Part shown: piece by piece, positions 34,750 to 45,387 of the stretch | Position numbering within the stretch: position 1 is the stretch's first letter | How the letters are laid out: each line of letters starts with the position of its first letter | NCBI GenBank assembly: GCA_900542155.1 | Contig: UQMD01000017.1 | Location: 1-53,340, forward strand | Reading direction: 5' to 3' | Source of the DNA: an uncultured Collinsella sp. | GTDB taxonomy: Bacteria; Actinomycetota; Coriobacteriia; Coriobacteriales; Coriobacteriaceae | DNA length: 53,340 bases | The notes under the pieces: model-generated | Told to the model about the DNA's origin: nothing | The model's input: the letters and a program-made list of their open reading frames with translations, nothing else | Databases searched by the model: none | Translations under genes and position numbers: made by a program

Positions 34750-35472
34750 TTAGGCGGTTGCGTGGCGCTCGAGGTACTCGGCGCCCACATTCTCGCGCTC
34801 CCAGCCACGCACGACCTTGTAGCCCACGGGGCTCAGGAAGACCTCGCACAGCAGCTCGGCAACAGCGCCGGTCAGCGAGCACATAAGGACCTGCACCCAG
34901 GTCCAGCCAAAGAACGTGTGGCTCACCACAATGGCAAAGACCAGGTTGTCGACAAACTGACCGATGCCCGTAGACACATAGGAGCGGAAGGCAAAGCTCG
35001 CAAAGTTATTCTTTTTGAGCATACGGCCGAGCGACTGGTTGAGCGTGGAGTTCACCACGGCAGAAACGAGCATGGCGAGCGAAGATCCAAACACCACGTA
35101 CCAGGTGCCGCCGATGGTGGCGTTAAGGGCGGTGTTGACCTCGATCATGCCCGTGTCATAGTAGGCGCCCCACATGCCGGGCGTGAGCGAGCATGCCCAA
35201 AAGCACAGGCTCACAGCCAGGTTGACCAGCAGCGCGAGGATAGAGATTTTGATGGATGCCTTGGCGCCAAAGCGCTTGCAGATCATGTCCTGGCACAAAA
35301 ACGAAACCCAGCTCACCACAAAGCCGCAATCGAGTGCCAGATACGGCAGGCTGATGAGCTCTTTGTTGGCCAGCAGGTTCATCATGATGACGCTCACGAA
35401 AAACAGCGAAACCGTTGCCGCGGGAATGCTCCGCAACAGGACCTTGTAGTCCTCCATGACCTTCTTGATCAT
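34750..35472 (-). CDS. Queuosine-precursor transporter (VUT/YhhQ family)
   Basis: A 240-residue membrane protein with six to seven helices. The family motifs are LFFVSVIMMNLLANKEL at the start, the conserved DxxxxxxGxxxSxxxF segment (DCGFVVSWVSFLCQDMICKRFGAKAS), and the late SYVSTGIGQFVDNLVF motif with conserved Gln and Asp. YhhQ/QueT-type members import preQ0, preQ1 or queuine for tRNA modification. The start ATG at 35472 has AAAGGAG upstream. A clear promoter and a preQ1-I-like fold lie in the leader. It is probably cotranscribed with the SDR gene downstream. Confidence 0.88.
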   Translation of the reverse strand: MIKKVMEDYKVLLRSIPAATVSLFFVSVIMMNLLANKELISLPYLALDCGFVVSWVSFLCQDMICKRFGAKASIKISILALLVNLAVSLCFWACSLTPGMWGAYYDTGMIEVNTALNATIGGTWYVVFGSSLAMLVSAVVNSTLNQSLGRMLKKNNFASFAFRSYVSTGIGQFVDNLVFAIVVSHTFFGWTWVQVLMCSLTGAVAELLCEVFLSPVGYKVVRGWERENVGAEYLERHATA

Positions 35473-35478
35473 TATGTA

Positions 35479-35527
35479 CTCCTTTGGTTTTAGGTTTAAC
35501 GAGCAGGATATCGGACCCGAACTGCTC
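35479..35527 (-). promoter_or_regulatory. Candidate preQ1-I-type riboswitch
   Basis: On the minus strand a 6-bp stem GAGCAG/CTGCTC closes a 15-base loop beginning TTCGGGTCC. It is followed by an A-rich tail GTTAAACCTAAAACC that runs into the AAAGGAG ribosome site. Loop GGT can pair with tail ACC, giving the H-type pseudoknot layout of preQ1-I, in which ligand binding hides the ribosome site. It precedes a queuosine-precursor transporter gene, the expected target. The match to the consensus is partial. Confidence 0.45.
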
Positions 35528-35557
35528 GGCCGCCACGGTCTTGAGGCGACGGTGGGT

Positions 35558-35586
35558 ATGATAGCCGCTCACGCGGCGGCAGGCAA
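35558..35586 (-). promoter_or_regulatory. Promoter of the transporter-SDR operon
   Basis: On the minus strand, TTGCCT (-35, 35581-35586), a 17-base spacer and TATCAT (-10, 35558-35563). Transcription would start about 25 bases upstream of the candidate riboswitch. Confidence 0.6.
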
Positions 35587-35628
35587 GCAAACGGCGCGGC
35601 AGCCCCGCAAGGCCACCGCGCCGGTGCA

Positions 35629-37242
<1,614 letters not shown>

Positions 37243-37383
37243 GCGGATCCTTTCTTGCATTGAGTGCATTACGTCGTTGTAACCGCACTATTGTAGCCGC
37301 GAAATCCCGCCATAGGGCACCTATCAGGACAAATTCATCAGCTGAGGTCTAGGCAGATGGTTGCCGGCGGCGTTCTACGGCAG

Positions 37384-37686
37384 ATTGTCTCAATCTGTAA
37401 CGGTAAGACGGGTTTCGAGCCTCCACCTGTTACAGATTGAGACAAACGGACAGGCCCGCCGCCACAATCTCAATCTGTAACATCTAGCCGCCTAAATCAG
37501 GTCTAACTGTTACAAATCGAGATAAACGGGAAGGCGAGCCGCCAATGTCTCGTTCTGTAACATCTAGCCGCGCAAATCGACTCTTACTGTTACAGATTGA
37601 GACAAATAGGCAGGCGGGCAAATAAGATCTCGATCTGTAACATCAGGCGACCCAAAACGGACCCAGGTGTTACAGATTGAGATTGT
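37384..37686. repeat. Tandem array of four hairpin units with exact 80-bp period
   Basis: Each unit has a left arm (C)TC(A/G)(A/T)TCTGTAAC and a right arm GTTACAGATTGAGA separated by 27 bases. Left arms begin at 37391, 37471, 37551 and 37631, and right arms at 37429, 37509, 37589 and 37669, all at exactly 80 bases. Arms are conserved while the spacers between them vary. The array fills most of the 566-base gap between prfC and the divergent GntR gene. The other part, 37243-37383, holds only a possible prfC promoter. Confidence 0.9.
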
Positions 37687-37730
37687 TTTGGAGCAAGCCC
37701 GGCACTGGCGGACTATTCCACATTTAGCTC

Positions 37731-37786
37731 TTGCATAACTGTGCATAGTGTATATATACTGTGCTTACCGGTTATATACACGTGTA
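37731..37786 (+). promoter_or_regulatory. Promoter with GntR-type operators
   Basis: TTGCAT (-35, 37731-37736), an 18-base spacer and TATACT (-10, 37755-37760). A dyad CATAGTGTATATATACTGTG overlaps the -10, and a second palindrome TACACGTGTA lies just downstream near 37777-37786. YtrA-type GntR repressors bind such TATATAC/GTGTA dyads, so autoregulation of the GntR-ABC operon is likely. Confidence 0.6.
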
Positions 37787-37808
37787 GCCCGTCAGCTAAG
37801 GAGCCGCT

Positions 37809-38189
37809 GTGGACATCGTCCTATCCAATTCGAGCGACAAGCCCATCTACGAACAGATATCCTCGCAGGTCAAAGCTCAGATCCTTTCGGACACGCTCGC
37901 TGCGGGAGCCAAACTACCCAGCATCCGTACGCTCGCGAGCGACCTCGGCGTGAGCGTCATCACCACCAAGCGCGCCTACGCCGACCTGGAGCAACTCGGC
38001 TTTATCTGCACCGTGCAGGGCAAGGGCTGCTTTGTCGCCGAGGGCAACCAGGAACTCTTGCGCGAAAACCAGCTCTGCCATATCGAAGAGTTGCTTGCGC
38101 AGGCCGCTACGCAGGCCGAAACCCTGGGCGTCACGCGCGACAAATTGCACGAGATGCTCGACCTTGTAGCCCCCGAAACCATGCAGTAG
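37809..38189 (+). CDS. GntR-family (YtrA subfamily) transcriptional regulator
   Basis: A 126-residue repressor. The winged helix (residues about 11-78) starts with the YtrA-type PIYEQISSQVKAQILSDTLAAGAKLPSIR and contains the recognition segment DLGVSVITTKRAYADLEQLGFI. A short C-terminal dimerisation tail of about 45 residues replaces the larger effector domain of other GntR proteins. The start is GTG at 37809 behind AAGGAG. It heads an operon with an ABC ATPase and a permease, as in ytrA-type loci that respond to cell-wall-active agents. Confidence 0.9.
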   Translation: MDIVLSNSSDKPIYEQISSQVKAQILSDTLAAGAKLPSIRTLASDLGVSVITTKRAYADLEQLGFICTVQGKGCFVAEGNQELLRENQLCHIEELLAQAATQAETLGVTRDKLHEMLDLVAPETMQ

Positions 38190-38212
38190 CCATCTGCAAG
38201 AAAGGCTATACC

Positions 38213-39094
38213 ATGCAAAACCTTTTAGAACTCAAAGGCATCTCACGCCGTGTGAGCGACCGTTTTTCGCTGCGTGATGTCACGCTCGCTGTGGAGCCCG
38301 GCCAGATCGTTGGCTTTGTGGGCGCAAACGGCGCCGGCAAGACAACGACCATTCGTGCCGCGCTCGGGCTTATAAAGCTCGATGCCGGCGAGGTGCATCT
38401 GTTTGGACAGCACTGCGACGCCAACGCGCCCGGCGAGGCACAGCGTCACCTGCGCTCCCGCGTCGGTCTTGTCCTGGACACGTGTCCTTTCCCCTCCACG
38501 CTCAAGGTAGGCCAGATCGAGAGGCTCGTAGGCCCGGCGTACCCCACGTGGAGTAGCGAAACGTTCGCCGGATTCATCAACCGATTTGGCCTCGATCCCA
38601 GGACAAAGGTCAAGGACCTCTCCCGCGGCATGGGCATGAAACTGCAGCTTGCCTGTGCGCTCAGCCACAATGCCAAGCTGCTCGTTTTGGACGAAGCCAC
38701 CGCGGGCCTCGATCCCATGGCACGCGAGGAACTGCTTGATGAGCTGCTTGCCTTTGTCGCCGACGGCCAGCGCAGCGTGCTGCTCTCGAGCCACATTACG
38801 TCCGACCTCGATCGCACTGCCGACCGCGTCATCTGTATCGATAACGGCTCGATTGTGTTTGACCTGCCGCGCGAGGACATTACCGACCGCGCCGGCATCG
38901 CCCACTGTACCCAAGCACAGGCCGCCGAGCTTACGGCTTGCGTCGAAGGCGCCCGCGCCGCCCACCACGCCTACAGCGTGGACGTGCTCGTGCCCAACCG
39001 TCGCGATACGCTCGAGGCCTTTCCCGAAATTCCCTGCGATCGGGCAACCATTGATGACTATCTGCGCCTCATGCTGAAAGGGGCTTCGAAATGA
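38213..39094 (+). CDS. ABC transporter ATP-binding protein
   Basis: A 293-residue ABC ATPase. Walker A is GANGAGKTT, the signature is LSRGMGMKLQLACAL (a variant of LSGGQ), Walker B is LLVLDEATAGLDP, and the switch His lies in LLSSHITSDLDR. The C-terminal extension of about 70 residues is typical of YtrB/EcsA-like exporters. The ATG at 38213 follows AAAGG. It overlaps the permease gene by 4 bases (ATGA) and lies 23 bases after the GntR gene. Confidence 0.92.
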   Translation: MQNLLELKGISRRVSDRFSLRDVTLAVEPGQIVGFVGANGAGKTTTIRAALGLIKLDAGEVHLFGQHCDANAPGEAQRHLRSRVGLVLDTCPFPSTLKVGQIERLVGPAYPTWSSETFAGFINRFGLDPRTKVKDLSRGMGMKLQLACALSHNAKLLVLDEATAGLDPMAREELLDELLAFVADGQRSVLLSSHITSDLDRTADRVICIDNGSIVFDLPREDITDRAGIAHCTQAQAAELTACVEGARAAHHAYSVDVLVPNRRDTLEAFPEIPCDRATIDDYLRLMLKGASK

Positions 39095-39789
39095 AACGCG
39101 CCTTTATGTCCGAGCTCGCCATCGTTCGCACGCTTATCCCGAGTATCGCGGGCGTCGGCCTGTTCATATTCGTCGTGCTGACTCTCGCCAACGCATCGGA
39201 TGGAGATTCCGGCATGAGTGCCGGCGCCTGCGCGGTCAGCGCCATGTCGCCCATCATGGTCATGAGCTCGCTGGCCGGCTTCGACAATCAAAACGGATGG
39301 GAGCGTTATCGGGCGACGCTGCCCTTCTCGCGCAAAGACATTATTTGTGCCCGCTACCTGTGCATCGTTGTCTTCTCGGCCATCATGGCCTGCGCCGCCG
39401 TGCTTTTGAACATCATCGTCCTTCCGCTCTTCAACAGTGCGGGCGTGACCTCGACAGGACAAACCGTCTTTGAGATCGCAATCGCCTCAGCGGCCTCGAT
39501 GCTCATCTCACTCATGATGGTATTTCTGGCGCAGCCGCTGTTCTTTCGCTTTGGACACATGGAGGCGCTGCGCCTTTCCGTCGGCCTGTTTGCCCTGCTC
39601 GGATGCCTTGCCATGGCCGCACTGAGCTCCTCCAACCCCATCAGCAACTGGCTTATGTCGATTGCCGGGGCGAACCCCGATCCTGCCGTCCTCGGCTGTC
39701 TGTGCGCAGGAATTGCCGCGCTGGCCCTCGTGCTATGTGCACTGAGCTGCGCCGTCAGCACCAAGGTTTATCGAGTACGCGATCTGTAA
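39091..39789 (+). CDS. ABC-2-type permease
   Basis: A 232-residue membrane protein with six hydrophobic segments (for example LIPSIAGVGLFIFVVLTLAN, IVVFSAIMACAAVLLNIIVLPLF). The short loop after helix 2 (GFDNQNGWERYRATLPFSRKDIICARY) is the family signature of ABC-2 permeases. It overlaps the ATPase gene by 4 bases and forms the transporter with it. The substrate is unknown; export of an antimicrobial or a membrane-stress response is inferred from the YtrA-type regulator. Confidence 0.88.
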   Translation: MKRAFMSELAIVRTLIPSIAGVGLFIFVVLTLANASDGDSGMSAGACAVSAMSPIMVMSSLAGFDNQNGWERYRATLPFSRKDIICARYLCIVVFSAIMACAAVLLNIIVLPLFNSAGVTSTGQTVFEIAIASAASMLISLMMVFLAQPLFFRFGHMEALRLSVGLFALLGCLAMAALSSSNPISNWLMSIAGANPDPAVLGCLCAGIAALALVLCALSCAVSTKVYRVRDL

Positions 39790-39877
39790 GCATGCGAGTC
39801 TCGATCCACGAAGGGAGTGATCGCCCCCTCCCCGCAAATCCGTGGCAAACGGCATGTCCCCGGCGTGCGCCACCGTG

Positions 39878-41179
39878 CTACTTGCACAGCGGCTTGGGCA
39901 GCGGAATGCCTGCCGCAATGACGGCGGCGATTATCATGCAGACGATACCCTTGAGCGGGAAGCACATAAGCAGCAGGCCCACGACCATGACGGGCTGACG
40001 CATAACGGCGCCCATCGTCGAGGCGGTGCAGACGGCGACGCAAAAGACCGGATCGGCGCCGGTAAGGATAGCGAAGCCGTAGCCCAGGCTCACGCCCGAA
40101 AAGATGATGGGGAAGAAGTGACCGCCGCGCCAGCCCAGGTTGATGAGGGCGGGCGTCAGCATGGCCTTGATCAGACCGGTTGCAATAAGCACGCCGGCGG
40201 GGATGGTCAGATAGGTTTCCATAAGCACGTCGGCCTGCGTCTCGCCGGCAAACATGGTGAAGGGCAGAGCCGTACCGCAGGCGGCAAGTACCAGACCGGA
40301 CAGTATGGCCTTGGCGACGGGGCGCTCCCCCATCGCGTGCGCCAGAGCCTCGCTCGCGTGCTCCGAGACAAAGTACAGCCAGCCGCAGACCGTGCCGACG
40401 AGCGACAGGGGGATAAGCCAGGCAAGCTCAAGGTTACCCACCTGGGCGGCCTCGAACCTCGGCATGCCCATGCCGCCGCCCATAAGCTGGCCGAGCAGCA
40501 GGTAGGTACCCAGACCGCCGGCAATCGCAATGCCGTAGACCACGGTCTTTTGCGCCTTGGGAAGCTTGATCGTGATCTCATCGGACGCGGACTCATCGTC
40601 ATTAGCGCCCTGGCCGTCGGCGCTACCGGCGAGCGGTGCCACAAAGCCAAACACGGGCGCGGTGAAGAGCGCCGTCAGGGCAGCCTGAGTACCCAGCAGC
40701 GTGAGCTGCCTAAACTCGGCGCCAAAGCGACGCATGCGGTCGCCGACCCAGCTGCACAGGCCCGCGATAACGCCGGTCAGGCCGGCCTCCGGTCCAATAC
40801 TTCCACCAAACAGCAGCGGCAGCAATGCCGCGAGCGAAAGCTTGCCAAGGTTGTCGTACGGGTAGCACCCGTCTTGCTTAACCTTAGCCATCACCTGGTT
40901 GAGGTCATCGGTCTTGGTGCCCGTAAGCTTTTCGTACAGACCGATCAGCAGGCCGCCCAGGAGGCAGACGAAAAACGGGTACGGCAGAAAGCCAAACGGG
41001 CCGCTTACGAGCTCGGGCGAAGCGACGCCCAGCATATGCGGGATCTCGGTCCATAGATAGTCGATACCGTGCTCCATCGCAAAAAAGAACAGCCAGACCG
41101 CGGCGCCTGCAAACGCACCGGTCACGGCAACGCTCACTAAAAACAACGCACGATTTTTGGGTTTTGCAAGGTTATCCAT
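39878..41179 (-). CDS. ClC-family chloride channel or antiporter
   Basis: A 433-residue ClC protein with ten or more membrane segments. The filter region FGGSIGPEAGLTG corresponds to the family's G(K/R)EGP motif, and the later segment GWRGGHFFPIIFSGVSLGYGFA is the second pore signature (GxFxP). There is an unusual acidic cytosolic loop, ADGQGANDDESASDE, between about residues 186 and 200. No CBS domains are present. The glutamate in SIGPEAG supports gated Cl-/H+ exchange or fluoride-type transport, but which cannot be settled. The start has GGGAGG upstream. Confidence 0.88.
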   Translation of the reverse strand: MDNLAKPKNRALFLVSVAVTGAFAGAAVWLFFFAMEHGIDYLWTEIPHMLGVASPELVSGPFGFLPYPFFVCLLGGLLIGLYEKLTGTKTDDLNQVMAKVKQDGCYPYDNLGKLSLAALLPLLFGGSIGPEAGLTGVIAGLCSWVGDRMRRFGAEFRQLTLLGTQAALTALFTAPVFGFVAPLAGSADGQGANDDESASDEITIKLPKAQKTVVYGIAIAGGLGTYLLLGQLMGGGMGMPRFEAAQVGNLELAWLIPLSLVGTVCGWLYFVSEHASEALAHAMGERPVAKAILSGLVLAACGTALPFTMFAGETQADVLMETYLTIPAGVLIATGLIKAMLTPALINLGWRGGHFFPIIFSGVSLGYGFAILTGADPVFCVAVCTASTMGAVMRQPVMVVGLLLMCFPLKGIVCMIIAAVIAAGIPLPKPLCK

Positions 41180-41266
41180 CGGGGCCTCCCGTGGTCAAAA
41201 TCGACAAGGATACGTTTTATTGTAAGACGGGCACAGCGCGGACGTGCCGACCATCCACGCCGCGAA

Positions 41267-41284
41267 CGGCGCCATTGGGCGCCG
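41267..41284 (-). terminator. Hairpin between the LOG and ClC genes
   Basis: A perfect 7-bp stem CGGCGCC/GGCGCCG with a 4-base loop, 22 bases after the LOG stop on the minus strand. It lacks a T run, so termination is uncertain. Confidence 0.35.
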
Positions 41285-41305
41285 CACGTGCGATAGGCCT
41301 ACGGC

Positions 41306-41839
41306 TTAGCTGCCGATAATCAATGCGATCTCGTGCAGGTCCTCGGCAAAGTAAATGGCTTGCTGGCGCCTCGGGCTCGAAAGCCCCTTATCAATCATGT
41401 GCTCGAGCAGCGCCTTGAGGTCGTTGTAGTAACCGTTCAGGTTGTACAGGATGCACGGCGCGCTCAGATGTCCCAACGACACGGCCGACATGACCTCGGC
41501 AATCTCCTCGAGCGTGCCCGTACCGCCCGGAAAGGCGACGAACGCATCGCCGAGCTCGATCATCTTGGCCTTACGCTCGGCCATGTCGCTCGTCACGATC
41601 AGGTCATCGATACCATCGTGCTGAAACTCGGCCTCGATAAAAAAGCTCGGCTCAACACCGGTCACGCGCCCGCCGGCATCGAGCACGCTATCGGCAAGCG
41701 CGCCCATCAGCCCCGACTTGGATCCGCCGTATACCAGCGCGTGGCCGTTGGAGCCAATCCATGCGCCGAGCTGGCACACCGCAGGCAGAAACGCCGGGTC
41801 GTTACCGACGCTGGCGCCCAGATACACGGTGATATTCAT
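41306..41839 (-). CDS. LOG-family protein (nucleoside-monophosphate phosphoribohydrolase type)
   Basis: A 177-residue Rossmann-fold protein of the LOG/TIGR00730 family. The substrate loop PGGTGTLEE and upstream VYGGSKSGLMGALAD are diagnostic. Family members cleave N6-modified AMP (cytokinin ribotides) or AMP to base and ribose-5-phosphate, and many bacterial ones are misnamed lysine decarboxylases. It starts with ATG behind GGGGGACC, 36 bases after the K+ channel stop on the same strand, so the two are probably cotranscribed. Confidence 0.9.
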   Translation of the reverse strand: MNITVYLGASVGNDPAFLPAVCQLGAWIGSNGHALVYGGSKSGLMGALADSVLDAGGRVTGVEPSFFIEAEFQHDGIDDLIVTSDMAERKAKMIELGDAFVAFPGGTGTLEEIAEVMSAVSLGHLSAPCILYNLNGYYNDLKALLEHMIDKGLSSPRRQQAIYFAEDLHEIALIIGS

Positions 41840-41875
41840 ATTCGGTCCCCCTCGTCGTGACGCGCGGCGCCCGTT

Positions 41876-42301
41876 CTAGCGTTGGCGTCGGCGATATTCG
41901 CGCACGCGGCGTGACAAGTCGGCGAGCTCATCGCGGTCGAGCTCTTCCAGGTGCTCAAGATCGTCCATAAAGCGCGCCATGGTGTCCTTTTGACGCATCT
42001 TGATGAGCGTATTGCAGTAGTTCACCGCCACGCCCGTGAGCATGGCGATGTAGAAGATGCTGATGACGCTCAAAACGACGGTGATAGCGCGGGCAACCGG
42101 CGTTTCGGCCGGGATATCGCCAAAGCCGATCGTCGAGACCGTCTCAAAGCTAAACCAGAGGCCATCGCCAAACGTAAGGGTCGCAGGGTCGGACAGCCAG
42201 ACGGCCGTCGAGCACAGCAGGTAGAAGATAAGGAACAGGCCGGTGATGCGCGCAAAGCCAGCCTGGCGCAACACGTCGGCAAGCGTCCTCAACTTGTTCA
42301 T
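41876..42301 (-). CDS. Small two-helix potassium channel
   Basis: A 141-residue Kir/KcsA-type pore module. TM1 is at about 17-37, the pore helix and filter read FETVSTIGFGD, and TM2 is at about 75-100 (AITVVLSVISIFYIAMLTGVAVNY). A charged C-terminal coiled tail rich in E, D and R follows. The filter TIGFGD matches K+ selectivity. There is no RCK domain. I chose the ATG at 42301 with AAAAGGGG upstream; an earlier in-frame ATG at 42331 lacks a ribosome site. Confidence 0.9.
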   Translation of the reverse strand: MNKLRTLADVLRQAGFARITGLFLIFYLLCSTAVWLSDPATLTFGDGLWFSFETVSTIGFGDIPAETPVARAITVVLSVISIFYIAMLTGVAVNYCNTLIKMRQKDTMARFMDDLEHLEELDRDELADLSRRVREYRRRQR

Positions 42302-42355
42302 CGCGACCCCTTTTCCCAGACGCCCCATCACGTTGCTCGGTATTGTCGCACATCC

Positions 42356-42475
42356 GGCACTTGGGGACGTTCCTTTTGTGTAAACAGATTGGGAACGTCC
42401 CTAAGTGCCAACTCCGGCAAAGAGTGTCCCCAGCGACTAGTCGTTTAAGAACGTCCCCAATGACTACCCATCTGC
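42356..42475. repeat. GGGGACGTTC palindrome cluster, copy B
   Basis: GGCACTTGGGGACGTTCC (42356-42373) and GGAACGTCCCTAAGTGCC (42392-42409) form an 18-bp inverted repeat with one mismatch. Then come AGAGTGTCCCCAG and the module GACTAGTCGTTTAAGAACG followed by TCCCCAATGACTACC, nearly identical to copy A at 14034-14144. Confidence 0.85.
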
Positions 42476-42539
42476 CGGGTGTTAGGGTGGCTGAGCTGGT
42501 ATCCTTATGCGGTATTATCTCAACTCGATAGGATTGTCT

Positions 42540-45345
42540 GTGAAACCTTCCGCCGTCCTTCGCTTAGCTCTATATCGCACCCTAGCCGTCGCGCTTGCTG
42601 CGCTCACACTACTGAGCGCCGTCATGCCCACCCCGGCCTTTGCCGCCGACTCCGACCAGCAGGTCAAGACGGTCCGCGTCGGCTGGCTTGTCAACAACGA
42701 GGGCTTCCAGGAAGGCACACCGGGCGAGCGCCTCTCGGGATGGGGCTACGAGTACCTCCAGACCCTCTCGTACTACACCCCTGGCTGGCAGTACGAATAC
42801 GTGTCCGGCACCTTCACCGAGCTCATGGACATGCTCGAGAAGGGCGAAATCGACCTCATGCCCAACATCTCGCATTCAGTAGAACGCGAGCAAAAGTTAC
42901 TCTTTTCCTCAAACCCCGAGGGCACCGAGCGCTACTACATCTACGCCAAGCCCGATCGCGACGATCTGGCCAAGGGTGACCCCCAGGCACTCCAAGGCCT
43001 CACCATCGGCTGCAACTCTGGCGTTATGCAAACCTTCGTCGGCCAGCAGTGGCTCGCCAACGAAGGCGTCACCTGTACCTATAAAGAAATCGACACCGGC
43101 GGCGCCCTCTTTGAGGCACTTTCAGACGGCGAGGTCGACGCCGTCATCATGAACGACACCATTTCGTCGCCCGATGCGTCGCCCATGTTCTACGTAGGCT
43201 CGAGCGACTACTATTTTGCCGTCCCCAAAAGCCGCCCCGATCTGATGAACGACATCAACTCGGCCATGGCGGCAATCAACCGCACCAACCCGCGCTACAA
43301 CGACGAAGTCAAATCCAACTACTCGGCGCAAAATAGCGGATCCGCATCACTTACCAACTCCGAACGGTCGTGGCTCAAGGCCAATAACAACACGCTTACA
43401 CTTGGTTATCTCAACAACAATCTCCCCTTCTGCAACCAAGATGCAAACGGAGAAATGGAAGGGTCACTCGTCTCACTCGTTACGACGCTCCACGACAAAT
43501 TTGGCATTACCGTACACACGCTCGCTTTTTCAAGCAACCAGCAAATGATGGAAGCGCTCTCAAAGGGAAATATCGACATCGCCCTACCGGCATATAATGA
43601 CTACTGGCTTGCCGAGCAAATGGGGACGGTTCAATCGATTTCGATGGGAACGCTCTCTCTTACCGCCATCCACGCCACCAACGATCTTAACAGGGATCTG
43701 CGCAATATCGGTTGCACAGAGTTTTCAATCGTAAACCGCAACGAATTAAAATACTTATTTCCAAATGCGAATATAACCGAATATCAGTCTGCAGACGAAA
43801 TACTAACTGCCCTTAAGGATGGGAGGTCAAGCTGCGTCATTGTTCCCAGTGCACGGCTGGAAACCATCCGAGAAAGCTACGATATCAAAGACTACGAGAT
43901 ACAGGAACTCTCACGCACGGCCGAGCTCTCTTGCCTCATGTTACGCGGAAATCCCGAATTATTGAGTATTGTCAACAAGGGCATCATCAACGCCGGAGAA
44001 TCGCTTTCTGCGAGCAATTATTCCTCTACGTCGTATAGCGCGCAGGAGTCGGACACGCTCAGGTTTATGTATCGACATCGTAGTGCGATTGTCGTCATCA
44101 TCGTCGGTGTACTGTTGACGGGGGTAGCGATTCTAACCTGGGCCCTGCAGCGGGCCCGAGCAGAACAAAACAAGGCACTCGCCGCCAATGCCGCCAAAAC
44201 GGCCTTTCTCGCCCGCATGAGCCATGACATCCGCACGCCGCTCAATGGCATTCTGGGGCTCATCGAACTTGAGGAATTGCGCGAAGACGATGTCGATGCC
44301 GCCCGTGAAAACCGAGCTAAGGCGCGAATCGCCGCCAACCATCTGCTCTCGCTCATCAACGACATTCTAGAAATGGGCAGGATTGAAAATGGTAAGCTAA
44401 CGCTTGAGCATGTCCCATTTAACCTCGAAGAGCTCTGCAACGATGCAATTGTGCTGTGCAAGCTCCGCGCTTCCGATCGCAATATCACGATGCAGGATCA
44501 AAGCGCGCATCCCCTCTGCAATCCACATGTAATGGGAAGCCCCACTCATGTACGTCAGATTATCATTAACCTGCTCGACAACAGCATCAAGTACAACAAA
44601 GATGGCGGAACCGTCACCTTTACATCGCAGATTAAACCGCTCGATGATAACCGAGTGCTCTTTTGCTTTAACGTCTCGGACACCGGCATCGGCATGTCGC
44701 CCGAGTTTCTTAAGCATATCTACGAACCGTTTGCCCAAGAAGGCAACGATGCCCGCAGCAAATTTCAGGGAACTGGCATGGGCATGCCGATCGTCAAATC
44801 ACTTGTCGACGCCATGGGGGGGAACAATCGAGGTGACGAGTGAGCTTGGAGCTGGATCGACATTTTACGTTCGGATTCCATTCGCGATCGATACGTGTCC
44901 TCAGATTCAAACACAGACGGATGCGAGGGCACCCAAGGTCTCACTGACCGGCATGAGCGTGTTACTTGCCGAAGACAACCAGCTGAGCGCCGAAATCGTC
45001 CAGACCCTGTTGGAGACCGAAGGCATCATAGTCACCCATGCAGACAACGGCAGCGATGCGCTCGATCTATACCTTTCACGTCCCGCCGGCAGTTTCGATG
45101 CAATCCTGATGGACGTTATGATGCCGGAGATGGACGGCTACGAAGCAACCCGCGCAATCCGCCTAAGCAACAAGGCCGATGCTGCCGATATCACCATCAT
45201 CGCACTGACCGCCAACGCCTTTGCCGAGGACGCACAGACGGCACGTGACGCCGGCATGAACGCCCATCTGCCCAAGCCGCTTGACTTTAACAAGCTTAAA
45301 GATATGCTCGCCTGCATCAAGAAAAACGGAACTATTTCGCTATAG
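42540..45345 (+). pseudogene. Frameshifted hybrid kinase with two fused periplasmic solute-binding domains
   Basis: Read across one frameshift this is an EvgS/BvgS-like sensor of about 934 residues. A signal peptide ends near FAAD, followed by two SBP_bac_3-type domains (about 43-270 and 290-500), a membrane helix at about 520-540, HisKA (MSHDIRTPLNGI), HATPase_c (NLLDNSIKY, DTGIGM, GTGMGM), then REC (ILMDVMMPEMDG). After DAMGG the frame breaks in a run of seven G (44815-44822) and stops at 44843; the next frame resumes with TIEVTSELGAGSTFYVRIPF and runs to 45345. Removing one G restores the protein. This could be a sequencing error, a true mutation, or slippage-based phase switching. Without repair the ATPase end and REC are lost. 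I took GTG at 42540 as start because AGGA and the signal peptide fit. Confidence 0.85.
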
Positions 45346-45387
45346 TTTGTGCTCAACTACCATACGCAGTTAGAAAGGAAGCCCACG

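Noticed and set aside
37384..37686. CRISPR-like appearance of the 80-bp array
   Set aside because: Repeat arms alternate in orientation, the spacing mixes 38 and 42 bases, only four units exist and no cas genes are present.
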